DNA from: Aliihoeflea sp052435735
Lineage (GTDB): Bacteria > Pseudomonadota > Alphaproteobacteria > Rhizobiales > Rhizobiaceae
Direction of reading: 5' to 3'
Assembly: GCA_052435735.1 (NCBI GenBank)
Contig: JBQVNB010000008.1
Location: 103,606-167,605 of the forward strand
Length of the DNA: 64,000 bases
How positions within the stretch are numbered: position 1 is the stretch's first letter; each line of letters starts with the position of its first letter. Positions 27,936-36,924 of this stretch are shown here, one piece after another. The notes under the pieces are model-generated. The model did not search any database. It saw nothing but the letters and a program-made list of their open reading frames with translations, and was not told the DNA's origin. Both the position numbers and the translations under genes were made by a program.

Positions 27936-28073
27936 ACCCCACCCTGTATCCCTCCCCACAAGAGGGAGGGGGGCGTGAGCCCCGCGCTTCCTTTATTTGT
28001 GCAGCGCCCGGCGGGTCTGGCGCAACGCTGGCGACCTCCCTCCCCCTTGTGGGGAGGGATAAAGGGTGGGGGT
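27936..28073. repeat. paired inverted repeat, family A copy 2
   Basis: Left arm about 27936-27973 and right arm about 28035-28073 are inverted copies of the same sequence seen at 13074-13218, with a few differences. The 61-bp centre is unrelated. It lies between dapF (stop 27917) and mtaB (start 28096), both on the plus strand, so it sits inside an apparent operon. Confidence 0.88.
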
Positions 28074-28095
28074 ATGCAGCCCCCAACGCATCCAC

Positions 28096-29385
28096 ATGAC
28101 CAAAGGCCTCGACATCGTCACCTTCGGCTGCCGGATGAACACCTACGAATCCGAGGTGATGCGCCGCGAAGCCACACAGGCCGGCCTCGGCGAACTCGCC
28201 GGCGGCGCCATCGTCTTCAACACCTGCGCTGTCACATCCGAAGCCGTTCGCCAGGCGCGGCAGGCGATCCGCAAGGCGCGGCGCGAGAACCCGGATGCGC
28301 GCATCATCGTCACCGGCTGCGCGGCGCAGACCGAGCCCGGCACCTTCGCCGAAATGGGCGAAGTCGACCTCGTCCTCGGCAACGAAGAGAAGCTGAAGGC
28401 CCACAACTACCGCGCTTTGCCCGACTTCGGCGTCAACCAGTTCGAGAAGGCGCGCGTCAACGACATCATGTCGGTGACCGAGACGGCCGGCCATATGGTC
28501 GACGCCATCGAGGGCCGCGCCCGCGCCTTCGTGCAGGTGCAGAACGGCTGCGATCACCGCTGCACCTTCTGCATCATCCCCTACGGCCGCGGCAATTCGC
28601 GCTCCGTGCCGATGGGCGCGGTGGTCGATCAGGTCAAGCGCCTCGTCGGCAACGGATACGCCGAGATCGTGCTGACCGGCGTCGACATGACGAGCTACGG
28701 TGCCGATCTGCCGGGAGCGCCCCGTCTCGGCAAGCTGGTACGCACGGTTCTGCGGCAGGTGCCCGATCTTCAGCGCCTGCGCCTCTCCTCCATCGATTCC
28801 ATCGAGGCCGACCCCGAGCTGATGGAGGCGATCGCGACCGAGGCGCGGCTGATGCCGCATCTGCATCTGTCGCTGCAGGCTGGCGACGACATGATCCTGA
28901 AGCGCATGAAGCGCCGGCATCTGCGCGACGATTCGATCCGCTTCTGCGAGGAGGTCCGCGCGCTGCGCCCCGACATGGTCTTCGGCGCCGACATCATCGC
29001 CGGCTTCCCGACCGAGACCGAGGCGATGTTCGAGAATTCGCTGAAGATCGTCGACGAATGCGGGCTGACGCATCTCCACGTCTTCCCCTTTTCGCCGCGC
29101 GAGGGCACGCCCGCCGCGCGGATGCCGCAGGTGCGGCGCGAAATCGTCAAGGACCGCGCCGCGCGGCTGCGTGGTGCGGGCGATGCCGCCTATCGCCGCC
29201 ACCTGGTCAAGCTGACCGGCACGAGCCAGCGCATCCTCGTCGAGCGCGACGGGATCGGCCGCACCGAAGGCTTCACCATGGCCGCCATCGATGCCGGTGC
29301 GCCCGGCAAGATCGTCGAGGCGGTCGTCACCGGCCATGACGGCGAGCGGCTGACCGCAACGACGCGCGCGCAACGCGCCGCCTAA
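28096..29385 (+). CDS. mtaB: tRNA t6A methylthiotransferase MtaB
   Basis: Radical-SAM enzyme that converts N6-threonylcarbamoyladenosine at tRNA position 37 to the 2-methylthio form (ms2t6A). The 429 residues hold the N-terminal cluster cysteines C12, C44 and C75, and the radical SAM motif GCDHRCTFC (C152, C156, C159). A C-terminal TRAM-like region is expected. ATG 28096 is used; upstream in-frame sequence lies within the repeat. It precedes ftsY by 9 bp. Confidence 0.94.
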   Translation: MTKGLDIVTFGCRMNTYESEVMRREATQAGLGELAGGAIVFNTCAVTSEAVRQARQAIRKARRENPDARIIVTGCAAQTEPGTFAEMGEVDLVLGNEEKLKAHNYRALPDFGVNQFEKARVNDIMSVTETAGHMVDAIEGRARAFVQVQNGCDHRCTFCIIPYGRGNSRSVPMGAVVDQVKRLVGNGYAEIVLTGVDMTSYGADLPGAPRLGKLVRTVLRQVPDLQRLRLSSIDSIEADPELMEAIATEARLMPHLHLSLQAGDDMILKRMKRRHLRDDSIRFCEEVRALRPDMVFGADIIAGFPTETEAMFENSLKIVDECGLTHLHVFPFSPREGTPAARMPQVRREIVKDRAARLRGAGDAAYRRHLVKLTGTSQRILVERDGIGRTEGFTMAAIDAGAPGKIVEAVVTGHDGERLTATTRAQRAA

Positions 29386-29394
29386 GGGAATTCG

Positions 29395-30930
29395 ATGGCC
29401 GGTTTCTTCAAGAAGATGTTCTCCTTCGGCCGCAAGGACGAGGCCGCCGAGGAACCGCCGCGCGAGGAAATCGCTTCGTCCACGACAGGAGCACCGGTCG
29501 ACGCGCCGGCCCTCCCGGACTTCCTGCGCCAGCGCGCGGAAGAACCCGAGCCGACGCCAGTCTCGCCCGCGCCGCTGCCCATCCCCGAAGTGCCGATCGA
29601 GACGCCGACCCAGGCGCCCGAACCGCGCGAGATACCCGAGCCCGAGCCTGTCGCGCCGCCGAGCGAGCCGGAACCCGTGACGCCGCCGGCGGAGGTCCCG
29701 GTCGAGCCGGCTCCGGTCGAAGAGCCGGCACCCGAGCCTGCTCCGGTCGAGGTTCCGCCTGCGCCATTGGAAGTGCCCGAGCCGCCAAAGGAAATTCCGC
29801 CCGCGCCTGGCGAGGTGCCACCGGCACCCGTCCCGGAAATCGCGCCCGAACCGACGCCGGCCCCGCCGCCACGGCCGCAGGCCGAAGCGCCGGCCGTTCC
29901 CGAATTCCTGAAGCGCACGGTCGAGACCGAACCCGACGCGTCCGCTCTGGTGCGCGTCTCGAAGACCGTCGAGCGCGGCCCCGCGGCCGTGCCTGTTGCC
30001 GTGCCTTCCGTCCAGCGTCCCTGGTTCGACCGGCTGCGCGACGGCCTGTCGCGCTCGTCGCGCGAACTCTCGACCAACATTTCCGGCGTCTTCACCAAGC
30101 GTAAGCTGGACGACGACACGCTGCAGGACCTCGAAGACGTGCTGCTGCGTGCCGACCTCGGCATGGAAACCGCGATCCGCATCACCGATTCCTTGAGCGA
30201 AGGCCGCTTCGGCCGCGACGTCTCGGACGCCGAGGTCCGCGCGGTCATGGCAAGCGAGGTCGAAAAGGTGCTCGGCCCTGTCGCAAAGCCGCTTGAGCTC
30301 GACCTCTCGCATAAGCCGCACGTCATCCTCGTCGTCGGCGTTAACGGCACCGGCAAGACGACGACCATCGGCAAACTCGCCGCCAAGCTCGTCGCGGGCG
30401 GCCTCAAGGTGACGCTTGGCGCGGGCGATACGTTCCGCGCCGCCGCCATCGAACAGCTCAAGATATGGGGCGAACGCACCGGCTCCGAAGTCGTCGCGTC
30501 AAAGCTCGGCGCCGATGCGGCCGGCCTCGCCTGGGACGCCTTCGAAACGGCCAAGGCGAACGGCTCCGACGTCTTGATCATCGACACCGCCGGCCGGCTG
30601 CAGAACAAGGCCGAGCTGATGGACGAACTGGAGAAGATCGTCCGCGTGCTGGGCAAGCACGACCCGGACGCCCCGCACACGGTGCTCCAGACGGTCGACG
30701 CCACGACCGGCCAGAATGCGATGAACCAGGTCGAGATCTTCCGGAACGTGGCGGGCGTCAACGGCATCGTCATGACCAAGCTCGACGGCACCGCGCGCGG
30801 CGGTATTTTGGTCGCAATCGCCGCCAAATATCGCCTGCCCGTCTATTTCATCGGCGTCGGCGAAGGCGTCGACGACCTCGAACCCTTCGAAGCACGCGAT
30901 TTCGCCCGCGCGATCGCTGGAGTGAATTGA
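29395..30930 (+). CDS. ftsY: signal recognition particle receptor FtsY
   Basis: Membrane-associated SRP receptor GTPase, 511 residues. Residues about 20-215 form a Pro/Glu/Val-rich low-complexity acidic region with repeated PEP units, longer than usual, which in FtsY helps bind membrane and translocon. The NG domain follows: GVNGTGKTTT (315-324), DTAGRLQ and TKLDGTARGG. It starts 9 bp after mtaB and is followed within 2 bp by ispZ, indicating one operon. Confidence 0.96.
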   Translation: MAGFFKKMFSFGRKDEAAEEPPREEIASSTTGAPVDAPALPDFLRQRAEEPEPTPVSPAPLPIPEVPIETPTQAPEPREIPEPEPVAPPSEPEPVTPPAEVPVEPAPVEEPAPEPAPVEVPPAPLEVPEPPKEIPPAPGEVPPAPVPEIAPEPTPAPPPRPQAEAPAVPEFLKRTVETEPDASALVRVSKTVERGPAAVPVAVPSVQRPWFDRLRDGLSRSSRELSTNISGVFTKRKLDDDTLQDLEDVLLRADLGMETAIRITDSLSEGRFGRDVSDAEVRAVMASEVEKVLGPVAKPLELDLSHKPHVILVVGVNGTGKTTTIGKLAAKLVAGGLKVTLGAGDTFRAAAIEQLKIWGERTGSEVVASKLGADAAGLAWDAFETAKANGSDVLIIDTAGRLQNKAELMDELEKIVRVLGKHDPDAPHTVLQTVDATTGQNAMNQVEIFRNVAGVNGIVMTKLDGTARGGILVAIAAKYRLPVYFIGVGEGVDDLEPFEARDFARAIAGVN

Positions 30931-30932
30931 GC

Positions 30933-31592
30933 ATGAGCGAACGCATCATCGAACGCGAGCCCGGCGACCCCAGGAAGGTGGAGATCAATCCGCTCCTGAA
31001 ATTCGCGCTCGAACTCGGGCCGCTGCTCGTCTTCTTCTTCGCCAATTTGCGCGGCGAATGGCTGATCGGCACATTCCCGGCGCTCGGTTCGATCGGCGAC
31101 CCGATCTTCCTCGCCACCTTCCTGTTCATGGTCGCGACGGCGATCGCGCTCGCCGTTTCCTGGGCGCTGACGCGCACCTTGCCGATGATGCCGCTCGTCT
31201 CAGGCGTCGTCGTCCTGGTCTTCGGCGCGCTGACGCTTTATTTGCAGGATGAAATCTTCATCAAGATGAAGCCGACCATCGTCAACGGCCTCTTCGCCGC
31301 CGTGCTGCTCGGTGGACTGATGTTCGGCAAGGCGCTGCTCGGCTACGTCTTCGAGGCCGCGTTCAAGCTCGACGCCGAGGGCTGGCGCAAGCTGACCCTG
31401 CGCTGGGGCCTGTTCTTCGTCTTCCTCGCCATTCTCAACGAGGTCGTCTGGCGCAATTTCTCGACCGATTTCTGGGTCGCCTTCAAGGTCTGGGGCACAA
31501 TGCCCATCACCATCGCCTTCACGCTCTCCCAGATGCCGCTGATCATGCGCCACTCGCTGCCCGAGCCGGGCAAGAGCCGGCCTGCCGAATAG
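30933..31592 (+). CDS. ispZ: inner-membrane septation protein (YciB/IspZ)
   Basis: An approximately 219-residue integral membrane protein of the YciB family, involved in cell-envelope integrity and septation. Recognisable family start NPLLKFALELGPLLVFFFANL, with about six membrane segments and the WGLFFVFLAILNEVVWRNFS segment near the C-terminus. The ATG at 30933 is 3 bp after the ftsY stop, giving tight coupling. Transport of any substrate is unproven. Confidence 0.92.
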   Translation: MSERIIEREPGDPRKVEINPLLKFALELGPLLVFFFANLRGEWLIGTFPALGSIGDPIFLATFLFMVATAIALAVSWALTRTLPMMPLVSGVVVLVFGALTLYLQDEIFIKMKPTIVNGLFAAVLLGGLMFGKALLGYVFEAAFKLDAEGWRKLTLRWGLFFVFLAILNEVVWRNFSTDFWVAFKVWGTMPITIAFTLSQMPLIMRHSLPEPGKSRPAE

Positions 31593-31602
31593 GGTTTCCG
31601 CC

Positions 31603-32217
31603 ATGGAATTCATCACCAGCCGCGAAGGCCTGCGCGCGCATTACAAGGAGGCGAGCGATGGGGCCGTGCGCAAGGAACTGCCCACGCTCGACGCCCATGC
31701 GCGCCGGTTTCTCGAACGCTCACCCTTCGTCTTGATCGGCTCGTCCGACGATGCCGGCAATGGCGACGTGACGCCGAAGGGTGACCGCCCCGGCTTCGTT
31801 GCTATCCTCGACGACTGCACGCTGGCGATCCCCGACCGGCCAGGCAACAACCGGCTCGACACCTGGGAAAACATCGTCGCCAATCCGGCGGTCGGCCTGC
31901 TCTTCCTCATTCCCGGCATGAACGAGACGCTGCGCATCAACGGCATCGGCCGCATCACGGCGGATGAGGAACTGTGCAACCGCCTCGCCGTCGACGGCAG
32001 GCCGGCGATCAGCGCGCTCGTGGTCGAAATCCGCGCCTCCTACATGCACTGCGCCAAGGCCTTCATGCGCTCGGCGCTGTGGAAGCCCGAGACCTGGCCT
32101 GCGCGCGAAGAGATGCCGACGCTGGGCGAGATGCTGCGCGATCAACTCGCCCTTTCGGTCGCCGCCGACGTGATCGACCGCGATCTCGACGACGCCTACA
32201 AAAAGTCGCTCTGGTAA
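31603..32217 (+). CDS. PPOX-type FMN-dependent flavoprotein (MSMEG_1061-like)
   Basis: A 204-residue split-barrel flavoprotein related to pyridoxamine phosphate oxidase but lacking its typical C-terminal PLP signature. SPFVLIGSSDDAGNGDVTPKGDRPGF and the RPGNNRLDTWENI stretch are the usual family blocks. The physiological substrate is unknown. It lies between ispZ and sqdB, 10 bp after ispZ, so it may extend the ftsY operon. It looks like an added gene at this junction rather than part of the sulfolipid set. Confidence 0.83.
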   Translation: MEFITSREGLRAHYKEASDGAVRKELPTLDAHARRFLERSPFVLIGSSDDAGNGDVTPKGDRPGFVAILDDCTLAIPDRPGNNRLDTWENIVANPAVGLLFLIPGMNETLRINGIGRITADEELCNRLAVDGRPAISALVVEIRASYMHCAKAFMRSALWKPETWPAREEMPTLGEMLRDQLALSVAADVIDRDLDDAYKKSLW

Positions 32218-32274
32218 TATCCACGTCATATCGACCGGCGACATTCGGCCTTACGATTCGAGGAGTGGAATTTG

Positions 32275-33495
32275 ATGAAGATTGCGGTTCTGGGCGGTGA
32301 CGGTTTCGTGGGCTGGCCGACGAGCCTGCATCTGTCGAACGCCGGCCACGAGGTTCACATCCTCGACAATCTGTCGCGCCGCTGGATCGACACGGAGCTC
32401 GGCGTCCAGTCGCTGACGCCGATGGATTCGATCCAGGAACGCACCCGCATCTGGTATCAGGAGACCGGCCGGCGCATCCATTTCCACCTGATCGACCTCG
32501 CCCGCGACTACGAGATCCTGAAGACGTGGCTCGCCGCCGAACGGCCCGACGCGATCATCCATTTCGCCGAACAGCGCGCTGCGCCCTATTCGATGAAGAC
32601 GGACCGGCACAAGAACTACACGGTCAACAACAACGTCAACGCGACCCACAATCTGCTCAACGCGATGGTGGAGGTCGGCCTCGACGCGCATCTGGTGCAT
32701 CTCGGCACCATGGGCGTCTACGGCTATTCGACCGTCGGCGCGGCGATCCCCGAGGGCTATCTGCCGGTCGGGATCGACACGATGGCGGGCGAAACGGTGA
32801 AGCAGGATATCCTCTATCCGGCCAATCCCGGCTCGATCTACCACATGACCAAGTGCCTCGATCAGTTGCTCTTCCAGTTCTATGCGAAGAATGACGGGGT
32901 GCGGATCACCGATCTGCACCAGGGCATCGTCTGGGGCACCCATACCGACCAGACACGCCGGCACGTGCAACTCGTCAACCGCTTCGACTATGATGGCGAC
33001 TATGGCACGGTTCTGAACCGCTTCCTGATCCAGGCCGCGATCGGCTATCCGCTGACGGTGCACGGCACCGGCGGCCAGACCCGCGCCTTCATCCACATCC
33101 AGGATTCGGTGCGCTGCATCGAGATCGCGCTCAAGAATGCGCCCAAGCGCGGCGACCGCGTCAAGATATTCAACCAGATGACCGAGACGCACCGCGTGCG
33201 CGATCTTGCCGAACTGGTGGCGAAGATCGCCGGCGCCAAGGTCGCGTATCTGCCGAACCCGCGCAAGGAAGCCGCCGAAAACGACCTCGTCGTGCGCAAC
33301 GAACAGTTCATGGCCCTCGGCCTCGACCCGATCCGGCTCGCCGAAGGGCTCTTGTCCGAGGTCGTCGACGTGGCGAAAAAATACGCCTACCGCGTCGACC
33401 GCTCCCGCATCCCCGCAATCTCCGCCTGGACCAAGGACATCGCCCCAACGCTCGACCGCGACCCGGAAGGCAAGGCGCTGAAGAGCGTTTCGTGA
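32275..33495 (+). CDS. sqdB: UDP-sulfoquinovose synthase
   Basis: SDR-type enzyme that makes UDP-sulfoquinovose from UDP-glucose and sulfite, first step of the sulfolipid SQDG. The 406 residues carry GGDGFVG (7-13), the NAD-site loop, and the active-site T145 (HLGTMGVYGYS), Y189 and K193 (YHMTK). ATG 32275 follows AGGAG at 32261-32265; the preceding TTG at 32272 is not preferred. SqdB, SqdD and SqdC are adjacent here, but a family B repeat separates sqdB from sqdD. SQDG is a common membrane lipid in rhizobia under phosphate limitation. Confidence 0.96.
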   Translation: MKIAVLGGDGFVGWPTSLHLSNAGHEVHILDNLSRRWIDTELGVQSLTPMDSIQERTRIWYQETGRRIHFHLIDLARDYEILKTWLAAERPDAIIHFAEQRAAPYSMKTDRHKNYTVNNNVNATHNLLNAMVEVGLDAHLVHLGTMGVYGYSTVGAAIPEGYLPVGIDTMAGETVKQDILYPANPGSIYHMTKCLDQLLFQFYAKNDGVRITDLHQGIVWGTHTDQTRRHVQLVNRFDYDGDYGTVLNRFLIQAAIGYPLTVHGTGGQTRAFIHIQDSVRCIEIALKNAPKRGDRVKIFNQMTETHRVRDLAELVAKIAGAKVAYLPNPRKEAAENDLVVRNEQFMALGLDPIRLAEGLLSEVVDVAKKYAYRVDRSRIPAISAWTKDIAPTLDRDPEGKALKSVS

Positions 33496-33523
33496 TTTGA
33501 CTGAGATGTCAGCGCTCGACGTT

Positions 33524-33641
33524 GCCCCCCTCTGGGCTGCCGCCCATCTCCCCCGCAGGTGGGGAGATCACGCGCGTCAACGTCGGCGACTGGCTGATCT
33601 CCCCCCGTGCGGGGGAGATGTCCGGCAGGACAGAGGGGGGC
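33524..33641. repeat. paired inverted repeat, family B copy 2
   Basis: Arms 33524-33570 and 33595-33641 are each 47 bp and pair end to end when one is reverse-complemented, about 40 of 47 positions matching by eye. Spacer 24 bp. It lies between sqdB (stop 33495) and sqdD (start 33664), in an operon. The arm length equals that of copy 1, and the following GCGACAAAGCGCG is also similar to copy 1, so the conserved unit extends past the right arm. Confidence 0.9.
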
Positions 33642-33663
33642 GCGACAAAGCGCGTAAGGCGAC

Positions 33664-34479
33664 GTGAAGCCCGAAAAACACGCCTACGCCACCCTCGTCA
33701 CCAATCCCGACTACGTCCTCGGCGCCACCGCGCTTGTCCGCTCGCTGAAGCTGACCGGCACGGCTGCCGACATCGTCGTCATGCACACCGGCGGCGTCGA
33801 CGCCGCCATGCTCGCACCGTTGACCGCTCTCGGCGCGAAGCTCCACCGCGCCGACCTCCTGCCCACCTCCGATGCTTTCAACGAGCGCCATTCCCGCGCT
33901 CGCATCCATGCCGAAAAACCCTTCACCAAGGGCCGCAAGCCGGACTTTCATACTCCGCTCGACAATTTCGCCAAGCTGCGTCTGTGGGAAATGGAGGAAT
34001 ATGAGCGGATCGTCTTCATCGACGCCGATGCCATCGTGATCCGCAACACCGACCGGCTCTTCGCCTATCCCGAATTCTCCGCAGCGCCGAATGTCTATGA
34101 AAGCCTTGCGGACTTCCATCGGATGAACTCCGGCGTGTTCGTGGCGAAGCCCTCGCTCGCGACCTTCGACGCCATGCTGGCCCGGCTCGACGCGCCCGGG
34201 GCGCACTGGCCGCGCACCGACCAGAGTTTTCTGCAGGATTTCTTCCCCGACTGGCACGGCCTGCCGGTCTTCGACAACATGCTGCAATATGTCTGGTTCG
34301 CACTGCCCGCGTTGTGGGACTGGAAGTCCCTCCGCGTGATCCATTTCCAATATGAAAAGCCGTGGGAAGCCGACCATCCGAAGGCCGAGCGTCTACGCCC
34401 GCTGATCGATCTGTGGCGCGCATATCTCACCGGAGAGAACATTCCGGATATCGACACTCTGGCCAATCCGTCGCGATGA
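33664..34479 (+). CDS. sqdD: glycosyltransferase, sulfolipid SqdD (GT8 family)
   Basis: A 271-residue GT8 glycosyltransferase resembling glycogenin. The nucleotide-sugar motif ends in the metal-binding D120-A-D122 (RIVFIDADAIVIRNTD). In rhizobial sqd operons the SqdD protein transfers sulfoquinovose to diacylglycerol, so this role is inferred from family and neighbours. The start is a GTG at 33664, with only a weak AAGG-type site and a repeat directly upstream; its stop overlaps the sqdC ATG. Confidence 0.88.
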   Translation: MKPEKHAYATLVTNPDYVLGATALVRSLKLTGTAADIVVMHTGGVDAAMLAPLTALGAKLHRADLLPTSDAFNERHSRARIHAEKPFTKGRKPDFHTPLDNFAKLRLWEMEEYERIVFIDADAIVIRNTDRLFAYPEFSAAPNVYESLADFHRMNSGVFVAKPSLATFDAMLARLDAPGAHWPRTDQSFLQDFFPDWHGLPVFDNMLQYVWFALPALWDWKSLRVIHFQYEKPWEADHPKAERLRPLIDLWRAYLTGENIPDIDTLANPSR

Positions 34480-35354
34480 CCCGCGTCCTCGTCACCGGCG
34501 GTTCCGGCTATGTCGGCCGCTTCATCATCGAGCGGTTGCTGGCCGATAGCGACGCGGTGACAGTCCTCGGCAGGAACATGCCGCCACCCGGCTTCTTTCC
34601 CAAGCCTGTCGACTTCCATATTTGCGACCTCGAACCGCAGACGTTCCGCCCCGAAACCCTCGCCGGCTCCGACGCGGTCGTCCACGCGGCTTTCGATCAT
34701 CTGCCGGGGAAGTATCGCGGCGGCGAGGGCGACGATCCTGAAAGTTTCGTCCGCCGCAACCGCGACGGCTCGATCGCGCTCTTCGAGGCGGCGAAGCAGG
34801 CCGGCGTTTCGCGCGTGATCTTTCTGTCGACTCGGGCCGTTTACGGACCCAAAGCCTCCGGCACGGCGCTGAACGAAGACACGCCGGCGACGCCGGACAC
34901 ACTCTACGGCAAGGTCAAGCGCGATGCGGAACAGGCATTGCTGGCCATGATGGACAGAGATTTTGCCGCGACCGTCCTGCGCGTCACCGGTGTCTATGGC
35001 CCTGCTGGCCCGGGACGCCGGCAAAAATGGGCCGACCTCTTCGACGATTACCTCGCAGGCAGGGAAATCGCGCCCCGCGCCAGCACGGAAGTCCATGGCG
35101 AGGACGTCGCCGCCGCGATCCGCATCGCGCTCGACGGGCCGACGCCGGCGATCCTCAACGTGTCTGATCTGATGGTCGACCGGCACGACCTGCTCGCCAT
35201 CGTCAAGGCTGCAACCGGCTCGGCGCATCCCCTGCCCAAGCGGGCAGATGCGTCGGCGATCAACGCGATGGATTGCGCCCGGTTGAAATCACTTGGCTGG
35301 ACACCCGGCAGTCGCCCTTTGCTCGAACGAACCATCCGCGCGCTGCTGGCCTGA
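34476..35354 (+). CDS. sqdC: NAD-dependent epimerase/dehydratase family protein, SqdC
   Basis: A 292-residue extended-SDR protein with GGSGYVG (8-14), a middle STRAVYG strand and YGKVK as the catalytic YxxxK. SqdC is the third protein of the rhizobial/rhodobacterial sqdBDC operon; its exact step in sulfolipid synthesis is not settled. Its ATG overlaps the sqdD stop (ATGA). The stop at 35354 abuts, without a gap, the stop of the convergent ccmG gene, so there is no room for a terminator between them. Confidence 0.9.
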   Translation: MTRVLVTGGSGYVGRFIIERLLADSDAVTVLGRNMPPPGFFPKPVDFHICDLEPQTFRPETLAGSDAVVHAAFDHLPGKYRGGEGDDPESFVRRNRDGSIALFEAAKQAGVSRVIFLSTRAVYGPKASGTALNEDTPATPDTLYGKVKRDAEQALLAMMDRDFAATVLRVTGVYGPAGPGRRQKWADLFDDYLAGREIAPRASTEVHGEDVAAAIRIALDGPTPAILNVSDLMVDRHDLLAIVKAATGSAHPLPKRADASAINAMDCARLKSLGWTPGSRPLLERTIRALLA

Positions 35355-35927
35355 TCAGCCGCCGCGCGCTCTTTGGATCGCCGGCATCAGCCCGTCGCGC
35401 ATCGATTGCGTCGTGAACGGGCCGACATGCTTGTAGAGGATCGTCCCGTCAGGGCCGACGAGAAAGGTTTCGGGAACGCCATAGACACCCCAGTCGATGG
35501 CGGTGCGCCCCGACCCGTCGACGCCGATCGCGTCATAGGGATTGCCGAGTTCGGCGAGAAACCCGCGCGCCTGCTGCGGCCGATCCTTGTAGTTCAGCCC
35601 GGCGATGACGAGGTTCTCGTCCTCGGCGAGGTCCATCAGCAGCGGATGCTCCTGCCGGCAAGGCGCGCACCATGATGCCCAGACATTGACGAGCGTCAGC
35701 TTGCCGTCGAAGGCGGCGCTCTCGATGCCGGGCAGCGGCGAGCCTTCGAGCGGCGGCAGGCTGGTCTGCGGCGCCGTCGCGCCAATCAGCGCGGAGGGCA
35801 CGACGGAGGCATCGCGCCCGGACAGAAGCTGGAACAGGAAGACGCCGGCAAGGCCGAGGAAAAGCGCGAGCGGCAGCAGCGCCAACCACGGCAGGCGCTT
35901 TTTCGACGCGTCGGCCTCTACGCTCAT
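35355..35927 (-). CDS. ccmG: thiol:disulfide interchange protein CcmG (CycY)
   Basis: Membrane-anchored periplasmic thioredoxin of cytochrome c maturation, 190 residues. One N-terminal membrane anchor lies at about 13-35. The redox motif WASWCAPC has its cysteines at C87 and C90, reducing apocytochrome c heme-binding cysteines. It overlaps ccmD by four bases, so ccmC-ccmD-ccmG form one operon on the minus strand. The ccmA and ccmB partners are elsewhere in this window (41573-43031). Confidence 0.94.
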   Translation of the reverse strand: MSVEADASKKRLPWLALLPLALFLGLAGVFLFQLLSGRDASVVPSALIGATAPQTSLPPLEGSPLPGIESAAFDGKLTLVNVWASWCAPCRQEHPLLMDLAEDENLVIAGLNYKDRPQQARGFLAELGNPYDAIGVDGSGRTAIDWGVYGVPETFLVGPDGTILYKHVGPFTTQSMRDGLMPAIQRARGG

Positions 35928-36082
35928 GGCCGTGCCTGCGAGCGCCGCCGCACGCCCCGCGTTTCGAGTTCGGCAAGCTCGCGCCGGCGCGCGCGATGGT
36001 CGGCGGCGAGCCAGACCGCGATGCCGGCGAGGACGAGAAGCGCCGCGCCATAGGCCGCGCTGACATAGGCGAGATGGTTCAA
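35924..36082 (-). CDS. ccmD: heme exporter protein D
   Basis: Small (52-residue) single-pass membrane protein needed to release holo-CcmE from the CcmABC complex. It has one hydrophobic span (about 6-26) and an Arg-rich cytoplasmic tail RARRRELAELETRG, typical for CcmD. The start is a TTG at 36082 preceded by GGAGG seven bases upstream; the TTG overlaps the ccmC stop (TTTGA), suggesting coupled translation. No nearby ATG gives the family N-terminus NHLAYVSAAY. Confidence 0.85.
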   Translation of the reverse strand: MNHLAYVSAAYGAALLVLAGIAVWLAADHRARRRELAELETRGVRRRSQARP

Positions 36083-36846
36083 ACCCTTACCTCCGCATCC
36101 GCCCGCCGCGCTGCCAGCCGGCGCATGGCGGCAACCCGCCGGCGCCAGATTTCGGTCCGCATCGCGGTCAGGTGAAAGGCCAGGAACAGCACCGTGAAGC
36201 CGAGTGCCATGACCAGCAGCGGCAACAGCATCGAGGAATGGATCGTCGGCCCGTCGAGGCGGATGACCGAGGCCGGCTGGTGCAGCGTGTTCCACCAGTC
36301 GACCGAGAACTTGATGATCGGAATGTTGATGAAACCGACCAGCGTGACGATCGCCGCCGCCTTGGCAGACCGCCCCGGATCGTCGAGCGCGCGGGTCAGC
36401 GCGATGATGCCGAGATACATGAGGAAGAGGACGAAGACGGAGGTGAGTCGCGCGTCCCAGACCCACCACGTTCCCCACATCGGCTTGCCCCAGATGGAGC
36501 CGGTGGCGAGCGCGAGCAGCGTGAAGGCGGCGCCGAGCGGCGCTGCCGCCTTGAGCGCGACGTCGGCCAGCGGATGGCGCCAGACGAGCGTGCCGAGCGC
36601 GGAAACCGCCATCAGCGAATAGCACATCATGGCAAGCCACGCGAACGGCACGTGGATATACATGATCCGGACCGTGATGCCCTGCTGGTAGTCTTCCGGC
36701 GCGGAAAAGCTCAGGACGAGGCCGACGGCCAGCATCAGCGCGGCCAGCCCGTAGATCCACGGAAGCAGGCGGTCGACGATGCCGATGAACCGCGTCGGGT
36801 TGGCGAGATCGGTCAATCTGGCTTGAGGGGCGCTCGTTTCGCTCAT
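36079..36846 (-). CDS. ccmC: heme exporter protein C
   Basis: Six-TM inner-membrane protein of 255 residues. The tryptophan-rich periplasmic motif WGTWWVWDARLTSV binds heme for delivery to CcmE, and conserved His residues flank it. It is followed, with overlap, by ccmD and ccmG. In many rhizobia ccmC follows ccmB directly; here ccmB ends about 6 kb away on the opposite strand, so the operon is split. Confidence 0.95.
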   Translation of the reverse strand: MSETSAPQARLTDLANPTRFIGIVDRLLPWIYGLAALMLAVGLVLSFSAPEDYQQGITVRIMYIHVPFAWLAMMCYSLMAVSALGTLVWRHPLADVALKAAAPLGAAFTLLALATGSIWGKPMWGTWWVWDARLTSVFVLFLMYLGIIALTRALDDPGRSAKAAAIVTLVGFINIPIIKFSVDWWNTLHQPASVIRLDGPTIHSSMLLPLLVMALGFTVLFLAFHLTAMRTEIWRRRVAAMRRLAARRADAEVRV

Positions 36847-36924
36847 CGCTTCCAGATAAACCGCGGCGGTCGGCCGTGCAATCGCCGCATGATCACGCCC
36901 GTGTGCGTGAGTTCGTCGCGCGCC

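Noticed and set aside
27829..30321. 830-residue minus-strand frame opposite dapF, mtaB and ftsY
   Set aside because: Runs through three real genes and a repeat, with low-complexity Arg/Asp content; a shadow frame.
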